From: Candidatus Obscuribacterales bacterium
GTDB lineage: Bacteria; Cyanobacteriota; Vampirovibrionia; Obscuribacterales; Obscuribacteraceae
NCBI GenBank assembly: GCA_020050835.1
Contig: JAGVKB010000057.1
Location: forward strand, 1 to 47,167
DNA length: 47,167 bases
Reading direction: 5' to 3'
Both the position numbers and the translations under genes were made by a program. Below the pieces are notes generated by a model. It was given only the letters and a program-made list of their open reading frames with translations, had not been told where the DNA came from and made no database searches. Positions 23,836 through 33,137 of this stretch are shown one piece after another. The first letter of the stretch is position 1, and each line of letters opens with the position of its first letter.

Positions 23836-25643
23836 CTAGTAGGTCGAGGAAAGAACTCGATTCCACGATTTTCCAGCGTTGGGACAACTAACGCGCGATC
23901 CAAGTAATCGTTATGCTGTTCGCATGATGTTTCAGCGATTAGAACGCAACCATGACAGGCGGCCCCATGTAAGAAGCGTTTCTCGTGAGCATTTTCAGGT
24001 GCATGCTGAGCACATACAGGATCGTTTGAGCAGAGTTCACCAAGCTCCAGCGCAGACCGGACGTGCTGATGAATTCTGCGACCTACTTCAATTAGTCCAC
24101 CAAGAGTGCCCTCGGAGTCAGTCGATCCGGTATAAAGCAGGATGCCGTAACCAACATCCGGAAGCGCGTATATTCGTTCCTTAATCGAGCTAGCCGGGTA
24201 GCCACATTCCAGCGAAACGGAAGTAATCAGAAGATGCGCAAAGGAATGCAACAGGAGATACGGCAAACCGGGAAACTCTCTTCTGCTGTTGCTGTGTTCG
24301 TGGTGCCAGCGTGCGAAGCCATCTAGCAATTGTTGTCCACGGAGTTTGACGTCCGGTCGATTGATCCAAGCTTCGATAGCTTCTCGCTTGAACACTAGAA
24401 AGATTCCTTCGCCCTTGTTTTCAATCGCAGGTACCCAGGTGATCTCGGGCGCAAGATCTGCTCGTCGCACGCCGATTTCCAATTCGCCTTGGATGTCTGG
24501 CGCCGCCGCTTCAAAACGTGTAAATCCGACGAGGGCCATTACCTCACGGAGGCGGTGTACGAGAACGACACGCTCAATTGGAGCCATAACTTCGTTCTGC
24601 CATAAATCTGGAGGCAAGGCTCGGGCAAAGAAAGTTCCATCAGGACGATCTTCACCAATTTCTTCTTCAGCAGAAACAAGTGTTTCAAGTTCTGCCAGTT
24701 TCACCGATTTTGCAGGCCCACGTGAAGACGTTTTCCGAGCCTGGATTTCGGCGAAAACTTCTTCATCCGACAAGCCCTCAAGAGCCTTACTCACCCGAGG
24801 CTTTTTTCTTTCGTACTTAAGATCACCCAATTCTTCAACGACGCTCAAGAACTCCCAAATCAAATCAACGCGTTCCTTTACGGTGTGATCTCGCTCGGGA
24901 AGGGATATCACACTCATCATCTGAGAAAAATACGCGTTACTTGCTGTACGCACCAGCAGACGGCTAGGTTCACCACATGCTTCACGCGTCATAGGGCCGA
25001 GCCAGGGTCTCAAGCCGTTGCAAGTACCTAGAGCTCTATTCTGCAAATTCGCAGCCGCGACAAGACTGCGGGGTTGAGCGCCGCACTCGCAACGTATCCA
25101 ACTTTCGGAAAGATCGCCACTGGTTCCGCGTTCATCGAGCCAGATCTGCCGGCTGCAGTCGGAAGGTCCGGCATGTGCAAACACTCTCCAATCAATGTCG
25201 GCTATATGACCATTGCGACAAGCACGCACGAATCGTACCGGTACAACGGGCCGCTTCACTCGGTCATTATCTATGAACTTTCCCTTCGTGAGCCGTTTTC
25301 GGTGAACTAGCATTCGTGATCGAAGGGACGATTGCCCGCTGGTGTTTACATCTTGAGTCAAAAACCATTCAGGGAATTGCCATACTTTGATTCCAGTTCG
25401 CGGGGCAGTCGGGCTGTCTGGCTCCCTTGGCGGAGTCCGCAGGTAAATTGCCGGAACATCGAGCAAGCGGGCTATTTTTTCTGAGAGTCGAGGTTCGCTA
25501 ATCAAGTCGCCCATTGACCAGTCGTCGAGCCCAGCTACAAGTACGGCATTATTTGGGAGATCCATCATAGAACCTGGGCCAAAAGTAGTGACCAATTGAC
25601 TTTGACGAATCTGTCCGTGTGGTTTTGCGTTAGGTTTAGCCAT
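23832..25643 (-). CDS. drmB: DISARM protein DrmB (DUF1998)
   Basis: 603 residues. The N-terminus IRQSQLVTTFGPGSMMDL is characteristic of DrmB. The DUF1998 domain occupies about 450-590, with LLHSFAHLLI, GILLYTGSTDSEGTLGGL and a Cys cluster (CSNDPVCAQH...CHGCVLIAETSCE) expected to bind zinc. A second Cys/His group lies near 175-220. DrmB partners DrmA, and in the class 2 system the DrmA:DrmB complex binds DNA with a free 5' end. The stop/start of drmA and drmB share a base (TAATG). Confidence 0.95.
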   Translation of the reverse strand: MAKPNAKPHGQIRQSQLVTTFGPGSMMDLPNNAVLVAGLDDWSMGDLISEPRLSEKIARLLDVPAIYLRTPPREPDSPTAPRTGIKVWQFPEWFLTQDVNTSGQSSLRSRMLVHRKRLTKGKFIDNDRVKRPVVPVRFVRACRNGHIADIDWRVFAHAGPSDCSRQIWLDERGTSGDLSESWIRCECGAQPRSLVAAANLQNRALGTCNGLRPWLGPMTREACGEPSRLLVRTASNAYFSQMMSVISLPERDHTVKERVDLIWEFLSVVEELGDLKYERKKPRVSKALEGLSDEEVFAEIQARKTSSRGPAKSVKLAELETLVSAEEEIGEDRPDGTFFARALPPDLWQNEVMAPIERVVLVHRLREVMALVGFTRFEAAAPDIQGELEIGVRRADLAPEITWVPAIENKGEGIFLVFKREAIEAWINRPDVKLRGQQLLDGFARWHHEHSNSRREFPGLPYLLLHSFAHLLITSVSLECGYPASSIKERIYALPDVGYGILLYTGSTDSEGTLGGLIEVGRRIHQHVRSALELGELCSNDPVCAQHAPENAHEKRFLHGAACHGCVLIAETSCEQHNDYLDRALVVPTLENRGIEFFPRPTR

Positions 25644-28600
25644 TAGTCTTGATCCTCATCGTCAACTTCAATGCCGTCCATGTTTTTCATCCAGAGATTG
25701 ACGCTGGGCTCTACATCGCGCATCGACCTGTTTGCGCGAAACTTTCTGAAGCGAGGAGACTCATTCTGGAGGTCCGGATTTAAGAATTCATAGAGAAGTC
25801 TTCGTGCATTGCCCTGCTCAATTTGATATTGAAGAACACCGCCGATATTGGCTGTATCAGCAGCTATATGTGACCATTCGTCGAGCAGATCGAGCGATCT
25901 GTCTTTTACCCTAGCCTTCAGACGGGTCTTATCTGCGGGGCTTAGATCCGCATGGGATTCCGCACGGGATATAATCGCATCAATTGCAAAATTGAGTCTG
26001 CCACGCTCTGGCGTGATTTGATGAGCACCAAGAGCCGGTGTCATTGCATCATGGCCTTGGCGCACTAAACCTACAAGAGTGGCTGCCAGCGCCCTGTCCA
26101 ATGCCCGCGGTGAAAACGGAGTAACACTGGTCGCTTCTACGGAACGGTAAAATGTTTGATGATACGCTGCGAATCGCTCATAGTGCGATCGGTCTCTGGG
26201 TTTGTGAATATTCAAAATCGTAACTACGAATCCGGGCTTCTCGTGATTTCGTCCAACACGACTTGTCGCCTGGATGTATTCGGAGCTGGTTTTGGGCTGT
26301 CCAAAGGCGACCATCAAACCGAGTCTCGGAATGTCTAGACCAACAGAAATCATATTAGTGGCTATTGCGACATCCACATGATGATCCTTTTGATCAAAGG
26401 TCAACTCAAGGCGGCGTTTAGCCTCGGCGACTTTGTCGGTACTTATTCGACTTGTCAGCTCGACAACGTCGTAATGAATCTTGCGATCCTTGAATAGACC
26501 CTGTGCTTCATTAACGCGTTTTCGACTACCATAGCCCGATAGTCTGGTGCCAACTTCGTCCTCAATGAGTCGGCGAGCTCCACCCAACTCTCGCAGGCTG
26601 TTAAAGTAGCCAAGCAGGGTCATATACGGATCGGCCGCGTTATCGGGATCGTTTTTCTTTTGCAATGAATACAGTTTTTGTGCCGCACCTAAAAGAGCCA
26701 AATAGACGCGCATCATGATTACCTTAGGGCTTCTCCCCTGCGCTGTGATGCCTACGTATTGGCGTGCATGGCTGTGAGCCGTTGTGTGCGTTTCAGCAAA
26801 GAACGAGTCTCTTCTATCTGGTCCCGGTGGCGGGAAAATGTCGACAAGCCTGCGATTAAAGAGTGCGCGGATTTGACTTTCCGCCCGTCTAACCGTTGCG
26901 GTGGAAGCGACAATCTTCGCGCGGATGTTCTTCTCTCCAAGCTTGTGACTACACAGCTCGTCCAACGCAGTCTCGTAAAGGCCGACAATGGTACCCAAAG
27001 GTCCCGATATCAGGTGGAGCTCGTCCTGGATAATCAATTCAGGTGGCAGTAACTTTCCTGTTGGTAAAGGTTTGCCCATCATGGGTTCACAAGGTCCGTA
27101 GAATCCTTCGTCGTCGTACCTTTGAACGTGACCGAAGAATTTGCCGACCTCACCTGTCCAGGGAAGTGCGGCAAATTTGTCTACGGTGGCAACCATAAAG
27201 CATGGAAGCCGCCGGTAAAGCTGTTCGTCCACCGCGGCAATAGGAAGCGGTCTGTCCCTGAAAAAGTCGCAGGATCTATTGACACATGTTATTCGTAGTT
27301 CGGTTGGATAATCAGGGTTGGGGTAGAGATTGAAAGAAGTGTTTCGGAATTTCTCCCCACACCAAGGGCAGGCTTCCAGGGGTATTGGTGATGGTTTGCT
27401 ATCGTCACCCTTGTAAGCCCTGAGACGTGCCCGAGCAGAGTCTGGTGTAGTATCACCCTTTTCGCCAATGATATTCGGAGTGGCTGCCTTTCCCACCCAA
27501 AGACCGATTTCAAAAGGCCAGTTACCTAGTTTATCAACGTCTCGATTTCTCTCAAGCTCCAGCGCGCAAATGAGGGTGGAGGCTCGGCTTAACTGATCTA
27601 ACGTCAAGAGTCGCAGTGTATAGCGCATGAGAACGCTCAATCCGGCAGAGGCAATTCCGGGGTTCTTTAGACGTCTGAGAACAAGTGTGAATGCAGCCAA
27701 ACCAAGATATGCTTCGGTTTTGCCACCTCCCGTTGGGAAGAAAAGGAGATCTACGACTTCGCGTTCTTCACTCTCGGGCTCAGCAATTCCGACGAGATTC
27801 ATAAGAACAAACGCTAGCTGAAATGGTCTCCATTTGGGAGGGTCAATAGTGCTGGCATCTTTGCCGTTCATCGTACCGAATCTTCGGCGGGCAGCCATTG
27901 CCATTGCCAAATTTGCTATGCGAAAAGCGTCAAGCGCCATTGGATCAGCACCAAGTAGCTTGACTCCATTTCCAATACGTTTTGCAGCAAGCTCAGCACG
28001 ATGCAGTAGTTCTTGAGCAGTTTCTCGTTTTCTTTTTGACCAATTCGAACCTATCTGTTTTTTTTGCCCGGCAATCCAGTCCAGATAGTTCTTCTCAAAG
28101 GCGCCAAGATGCGCAGTTACTTCGCTTTGATCTTTTATTTTGGACAGAAGTTCCATCTCAAGCGTGACGCCTTCGATTGACGTTGGGGCTACTCTCTCAA
28201 CCTCAGCCTTAGGAATCCAACGAGTGCGCACATTCATACAGGCACCATCAACAGCCATAGCTTCGATGGCAATACCGTGGCCCACAGCGAATTCAAAAAC
28301 ATCCCGGTACTGGAGATCTGCTACGCGATCATCCCAGTCATTGCTCTCGAGGCATCGCAGGTCAGGGCGAGCCGCAAACGATCTTTCCGAAGCAATTTCA
28401 AGCTGTGCCTGAAACGCAAAGCCCTCGTCTTTCACTTCGTCTGGTGAAGGTGTTCTATTATTCACAAGAAAGATTGATACTGACTTGGTTCCAGGGACCA
28501 AGTGGTCTTCAAATGCATTAGTCGTCAATTGTTTGCCTGACACAACTATTGTGAGGCCAGCTGAATTTGGCACGTCATAAGTAAGCGGTTGCCCGTCCAG

Positions 28601-29086
28601 GGTTGACGGTAGCTGAACGTCTACTTGCTCCTCTCGTTGGATCCTTGTCCATGTAGTGGATGAAGCACCTTCTTCTGTACTATTCTCGTCACGCTTATAG
28701 TCGCCCCATCTGACGCTAACTTTCAGATCTCGCGTTTCTGGGGAAACTAGCACACTCAGGCCCATAGATGAAGGCAAATAACGAATGCGCGCCGCGGCCA
28801 CTTCAGGTGTATTTGCATCATCTGCACCTTGGGCATCTGTTACTTCATCAAGTTCATCAACGCTTTGCTCATCACCTTTCTGTTCTGGAGTTGCATCGAG
28901 GGGCACCAGAAATCCTGTCAGATACCACGTGGATGGGCGCTGATCCAGAACTTCGTTAAAATCTCCCGGTGATGCGGAGGTATGACCAGTAATTTCTCCC
29001 GGACCGATCAAATCAAGCTGGAGAGCGTCTGCTAGCTGCTCACGAACTTCTACGGGTGTCAATATAGTCTGCGTCATACTTTTCAT
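25643..29086 (-). CDS. drmA: DISARM helicase DrmA
   Basis: 1147 residues, the usual size for DrmA. A long N-terminal region (1-440) of the family precedes the helicase core: PTGGGKTEAY (Walker A at 451-460), a zinc-like insertion with CPWC (573-576) and CVNRSCDFF (601-609), DELH (688-691), STAT (728-731), then VGLDIPRLGLMVAFGQP and YIQATSRVGR (motifs V-VI, about 945-985). The ATG at 29086 follows AGGAT. It lies 15 bases behind drmMI. An A8 run on the coding strand (plus coordinates 28058-28065) is a possible slippage point but the frame is intact. Confidence 0.95.
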   Translation of the reverse strand: MKSMTQTILTPVEVREQLADALQLDLIGPGEITGHTSASPGDFNEVLDQRPSTWYLTGFLVPLDATPEQKGDEQSVDELDEVTDAQGADDANTPEVAAARIRYLPSSMGLSVLVSPETRDLKVSVRWGDYKRDENSTEEGASSTTWTRIQREEQVDVQLPSTLDGQPLTYDVPNSAGLTIVVSGKQLTTNAFEDHLVPGTKSVSIFLVNNRTPSPDEVKDEGFAFQAQLEIASERSFAARPDLRCLESNDWDDRVADLQYRDVFEFAVGHGIAIEAMAVDGACMNVRTRWIPKAEVERVAPTSIEGVTLEMELLSKIKDQSEVTAHLGAFEKNYLDWIAGQKKQIGSNWSKRKRETAQELLHRAELAAKRIGNGVKLLGADPMALDAFRIANLAMAMAARRRFGTMNGKDASTIDPPKWRPFQLAFVLMNLVGIAEPESEEREVVDLLFFPTGGGKTEAYLGLAAFTLVLRRLKNPGIASAGLSVLMRYTLRLLTLDQLSRASTLICALELERNRDVDKLGNWPFEIGLWVGKAATPNIIGEKGDTTPDSARARLRAYKGDDSKPSPIPLEACPWCGEKFRNTSFNLYPNPDYPTELRITCVNRSCDFFRDRPLPIAAVDEQLYRRLPCFMVATVDKFAALPWTGEVGKFFGHVQRYDDEGFYGPCEPMMGKPLPTGKLLPPELIIQDELHLISGPLGTIVGLYETALDELCSHKLGEKNIRAKIVASTATVRRAESQIRALFNRRLVDIFPPPGPDRRDSFFAETHTTAHSHARQYVGITAQGRSPKVIMMRVYLALLGAAQKLYSLQKKNDPDNAADPYMTLLGYFNSLRELGGARRLIEDEVGTRLSGYGSRKRVNEAQGLFKDRKIHYDVVELTSRISTDKVAEAKRRLELTFDQKDHHVDVAIATNMISVGLDIPRLGLMVAFGQPKTSSEYIQATSRVGRNHEKPGFVVTILNIHKPRDRSHYERFAAYHQTFYRSVEATSVTPFSPRALDRALAATLVGLVRQGHDAMTPALGAHQITPERGRLNFAIDAIISRAESHADLSPADKTRLKARVKDRSLDLLDEWSHIAADTANIGGVLQYQIEQGNARRLLYEFLNPDLQNESPRFRKFRANRSMRDVEPSVNLWMKNMDGIEVDDEDQD

Positions 29087-29101
29087 TTGCGATCATCCTA
29101 C

Positions 29102-32100
29102 TCATTCAATCTGCAATAACGTAAGTTGTTTGTCTGCCTCATCTTCGTCAGAAGTGTCGGCTGTCGGGGTTTGTTTCTTTGGTTTAGAAGATCTCTTCTT
29201 GCGTGTTGTCTTCGGACTTGACGATGATGGTCCTAAGAGATTTTCCTCATTGCCGCGGCGAATGTTCAGTTCAAGGAGTCGAGCGAATACTTCGTCTTTA
29301 ACTGCATCGCTCCATGCCCAGCGCCACGGCTTCCGACGAGTGCGTCTCGTTGGTGCCACTTCATCATCTTCTTCGTCATCATAGTCAAGGAAAAAATCGC
29401 AGGCGGGCATAATATCGCCCCATCCATAAGCGTCAAGGACGGCTTTATCCATCTTCTGATGAAGTTCACGAAGTTGCATAATTGGAGCCGAAGTATTGTT
29501 GGGATCATGAAAGCGGTTATAGGTTTTTGTTAATCCTTCATTGTTTTGTGTCATGAGCTGCTGCCGAAATTCGTAGTACTCTTGCCCGGCAACATTTAAA
29601 GCTTCATTTTCTTCAAAACCGATTGGGAAAGGAAAGGTTTCAAAACAGTCAGATGGGCCGTAGCGCATGTCGTCTTTGATTGAAGACGAGAAGAATCTTG
29701 CCCAGACCTCATGAATTCTAGACTGAAGAAGAGCAAAAGCAGAGTATGAATCGAAAGTAAAAACCACGGTCGATTCAGCAAAGACAGGACCTGTTTTTAC
29801 AAAAGCAAACGCACCTTGCTGACCATGTCTCGATAGCACCAACACACGGGAGAGGTCTTTGATGGCTTCGTGCAAGCCTGGTCGATCTCGGCACCATTGC
29901 CACCAATACTCCTTTAGCCTGCGTCCATCTGCTGTGTCATTCAATTCCATGCGTTCAGGCTTGACTCGTTCTTCGATTATCTGCATCAAGTCAGGCCATT
30001 CTCGTGCTCTGTCCTCAGTAAAAGGTGACAGATTTATTGCATACCTATGATGTGACTGGGTCGGGCTATTCAGCAGTTCCTCCCCGCCCAAATAGGGAAA
30101 TATTCGCTCTGCATTTCGTGGGTCTTTGGCGATTAGACGTTCCATTTCAGCCAAAGTATTAGCGGTACCACTCTGATCAGTATCGTCAAACGTGAAGCCC
30201 ATGCCGAGTAAAATGCTACCTTGATAGCTTTTGCCTTCATTGACTTTTAACTGTTTCGCATCATCATTTCCACCAGCATGATAGAGATAAGCAGTTATTG
30301 CAGGAACACTTCTTCCATCAAGGAGAAAAGGTGCTTCAAGATGTCCACGGTAAACGTGTGCAACACTGACGACTACGGCAGCATCGCCCGGCCACCTTAC
30401 GCGTTTGCGTGCGGAATATATGGTGCCTCCATTCGTACAAATCCATCTCAATCCGGTAGAACGGGTGTCGCCCTGACCAATAGTGTTTGTAGCAATGAGT
30501 CCGAACGCGCCATTCGATCTCAATAGCGCAAAGGCCCGTCGATAAAAGTGTGCCACCAGGTCGCTATTGCCATGCGATTCCTTATGCAAGGCTTTGAGCC
30601 AGTCAAGATATCCTTTGCGATTGCCGGCAATTAGAGTATTCTTGCCAGCAAATGGTGGATTGCCGACTATAGCATCGAAACCGCCGTTATCTCGATCGAA
30701 AACCTCTGGAAATTCGATCTCCCAATGAAATGGTTCAATTGGAAACGATCCTGAGCGCAATGCAATGATAGCGTCGGTCAAACTCTTGGTAGCACTAGTT
30801 TCCCCCTTAATGTCGTCAAGAGCAACTGAGACAAGTGCTAACTGATTGTTGCGTGTGTCGCTGCGGGATCGTTCTTTGTCGCCAGAGAAGAAGGCGGCAA
30901 CAATGCTATCGCCAACCATTCGAACAGGCTCTAAGGCCTTATCAGCATCCTGTAGCTTGACTTGCAACAATGGATAGAGGAACTTGTCAGGATTGTCCAA
31001 AATTTCCTTTCGAAATTTTGTTGCTGCTTGTACCGACTTCTTTATGCGTGTTTCGTCTATCGCACGTTGTCCCGTAGGCTGCCAATGGTATCGGATGATG
31101 TGATCCTTTGAAAGTCCAACAACTGAATCGCCGCATCTCAACGTGTGATCGAGAAAGGTGAAAGGGTGCTCTTTTGCAAGGGTCGCTAACCATAGCGAGA
31201 GCTTTGCCAGATTTACGGCCATGGGATTTCTATCAACCCCATACACACAGCGCTGTGCAACAAGTCGACGGGCATGTAAAATTTCGTCTTCGTCTACCGG
31301 AATGATCGGTATCGAATCATGAAAATTCCAAGCTCGTACCAACTCATCTCCCAGTTGTCGACAGCTTTCAACCAAGAAAGCGCCAGATCCCATGGCTGGA
31401 TCGCAGACCTTAATATCCAAAATCTGTTCTGGCGTTGGGTTGGGTCCAAGGGCTTCTACAATAGGCTTGAGAGTGGTTTTGACGATTGGTTCCGTCAAGG
31501 ACCTGGGGGTGTAGTGAGATCCGCTCTTCCGTCGTTCGTTCGAAGGCTGCAATATGATGTTGCCGCGTGGCACCGCGAACGGTGTAACGGATCTTGCAAT
31601 TTTCATTTCAAGTGCCGCCATCAAGTCTTGAACTGATTGAGCATCCTTCAGCGCGCGAGCTGGGACGCCTGATATCTTTTGATCGGTTAATTCGAGGAGC
31701 TTTTTTGCTCGATCACTTGGCTTAACCCGCAACAGAATTTCTAGATTTATTGTTGCTGGTGCGCCGTGCGGCTTCTTAGGTTTTATTGCTATTGAGGTTC
31801 CAGTAGCGACTTCAAGGGAGAATCCCATTATGGCTTCGTACACACTTCCAATTTGCTCGACATCGAGCGTGCGATAGCTGAGCCGCTCACTATCTAACAT
31901 CAGCAGGTTATTCAGGACACGAAACACTACTCCGTCAGGAACCTGAGGAATTGCGACGACCTGGAATTCAGTTGCAGAAGCACCTTCAAGAAAGGGGTAT
32001 ATGCTTGGATCGAATAGATGACCTTTGCGATCAGGAATTTGCAGATCACCGTGGGAACCACCCTCGAATACCATCCGAAACAAGGTAAGTAGCTGTGCCC

Positions 32101-33130
32101 ATGAACCGTATCGATGATCCATCGTGTCAGGATACCGACCTGCGTCCTCTCGCAGCCTTTCATACAACCTTGAAACAGAATAGTACTCACAATAAACTGA
32201 GGAATTGGATAACAGATTGCGGTCCTCTGCATACAAGATAAAGACGAGGCGCATAAGTACTGTCAGAAGTCCTGCATAAACCTGATTCGGATCCTTTTGT
32301 AAAACAGATTGAAGAAGCGCACCGCGAGCCTGGTCGTTCGCTGCCTGAAATCCGCGCAGAAGTTCAAATAAGGCTGCTAACACCTGTTCCGCCAGTTTGG
32401 TCGAAACCGTATTTTGATATCTTCGGCTATCAGAAAGGATTGCCGGTAATCGCTGATTCTCCTGTTGCTGCAGGAACAAGCTATCCGCAGAAAGCAACAG
32501 ATACAGTGCAGAAAGAATTGGCCTACCTGCGACAGAAATCATGTCTGATACAGAGAAGGTAATGTGTCCGCTGCTCTCGCCGCGAGGTGCATAAACTAGT
32601 CGAATCTGTTTAGAGTTGACCAGCAGCCCTATCGGTATCTCGGTTTCGCGAAGCAGTCGTTCAAACTTTGCTTGCGGGCTGGCATGCCATCCTTGCTTAG
32701 ATTCAACTGAGCTTTCATCGAACAAGGTTCCATTATCCAGAACCTGTATCAGAAGTTGCCATGGCGATTGTCCTTCCTTCGGCCTGAGCTCGGGCACAGC
32801 AAATGTTGGTTTCAGACATTCTTGGTATTCAGGTAAAAGAACCTCCAGCGACTTCAAGCCAGGATCTGGCGATGCTATTACTTCCACTAAGTCACTGGGC
32901 TGCCATTCAAGTACAGTACAAACAAACTGCCTGAAATCAATTATCCTTGGGATTGGCTCGTCATCGACATTCCTTTCCAAGCAAGAAAGGAACCTCTGCT
33001 GGACTGGTGCAACATTTCTGTTTATATACGCCTGAGCGTTCAATAAAGCAGGGACGGAGACGACGAGTCCAACAGGTTGAACAAAGCCGATCCATTCAAG
33101 ATGTGCCGCAGTTTGCGGATCGCGAGACAT
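29102..33130 (-). CDS. drmMI: DISARM N6-adenine DNA methyltransferase DrmMI
   Basis: 1342 residues. The frame opens at 33184, but I start at the ATG at 33130 because AGGAGT lies nine bases before it and this removes a 47-base overlap with drmD. The Eco57I/PglX-like architecture shows a large N-terminal region, motif I DPAMGSGAFL near 577-586, a second-half segment VYGVDRNPMAVNLAKLSLWL, and the catalytic NPPF at 824-827, diagnostic for N6-adenine methylation. The C-terminal 480 residues would recognise DNA. The last 60 residues are Lys/Ser/Asp-rich. It marks host DNA in class 1 DISARM. Confidence 0.95.
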   Translation of the reverse strand: MSRDPQTAAHLEWIGFVQPVGLVVSVPALLNAQAYINRNVAPVQQRFLSCLERNVDDEPIPRIIDFRQFVCTVLEWQPSDLVEVIASPDPGLKSLEVLLPEYQECLKPTFAVPELRPKEGQSPWQLLIQVLDNGTLFDESSVESKQGWHASPQAKFERLLRETEIPIGLLVNSKQIRLVYAPRGESSGHITFSVSDMISVAGRPILSALYLLLSADSLFLQQQENQRLPAILSDSRRYQNTVSTKLAEQVLAALFELLRGFQAANDQARGALLQSVLQKDPNQVYAGLLTVLMRLVFILYAEDRNLLSNSSVYCEYYSVSRLYERLREDAGRYPDTMDHRYGSWAQLLTLFRMVFEGGSHGDLQIPDRKGHLFDPSIYPFLEGASATEFQVVAIPQVPDGVVFRVLNNLLMLDSERLSYRTLDVEQIGSVYEAIMGFSLEVATGTSIAIKPKKPHGAPATINLEILLRVKPSDRAKKLLELTDQKISGVPARALKDAQSVQDLMAALEMKIARSVTPFAVPRGNIILQPSNERRKSGSHYTPRSLTEPIVKTTLKPIVEALGPNPTPEQILDIKVCDPAMGSGAFLVESCRQLGDELVRAWNFHDSIPIIPVDEDEILHARRLVAQRCVYGVDRNPMAVNLAKLSLWLATLAKEHPFTFLDHTLRCGDSVVGLSKDHIIRYHWQPTGQRAIDETRIKKSVQAATKFRKEILDNPDKFLYPLLQVKLQDADKALEPVRMVGDSIVAAFFSGDKERSRSDTRNNQLALVSVALDDIKGETSATKSLTDAIIALRSGSFPIEPFHWEIEFPEVFDRDNGGFDAIVGNPPFAGKNTLIAGNRKGYLDWLKALHKESHGNSDLVAHFYRRAFALLRSNGAFGLIATNTIGQGDTRSTGLRWICTNGGTIYSARKRVRWPGDAAVVVSVAHVYRGHLEAPFLLDGRSVPAITAYLYHAGGNDDAKQLKVNEGKSYQGSILLGMGFTFDDTDQSGTANTLAEMERLIAKDPRNAERIFPYLGGEELLNSPTQSHHRYAINLSPFTEDRAREWPDLMQIIEERVKPERMELNDTADGRRLKEYWWQWCRDRPGLHEAIKDLSRVLVLSRHGQQGAFAFVKTGPVFAESTVVFTFDSYSAFALLQSRIHEVWARFFSSSIKDDMRYGPSDCFETFPFPIGFEENEALNVAGQEYYEFRQQLMTQNNEGLTKTYNRFHDPNNTSAPIMQLRELHQKMDKAVLDAYGWGDIMPACDFFLDYDDEEDDEVAPTRRTRRKPWRWAWSDAVKDEVFARLLELNIRRGNEENLLGPSSSSPKTTRKKRSSKPKKQTPTADTSDEDEADKQLTLLQIE

Positions 33131-33137
33131 CCGTTTG

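Noticed and set aside
28058-28065. Phase-variable frameshift in drmA at an 8-base homopolymer
   Set aside because: The reading frame is intact and a run of eight A is weak evidence for switching.
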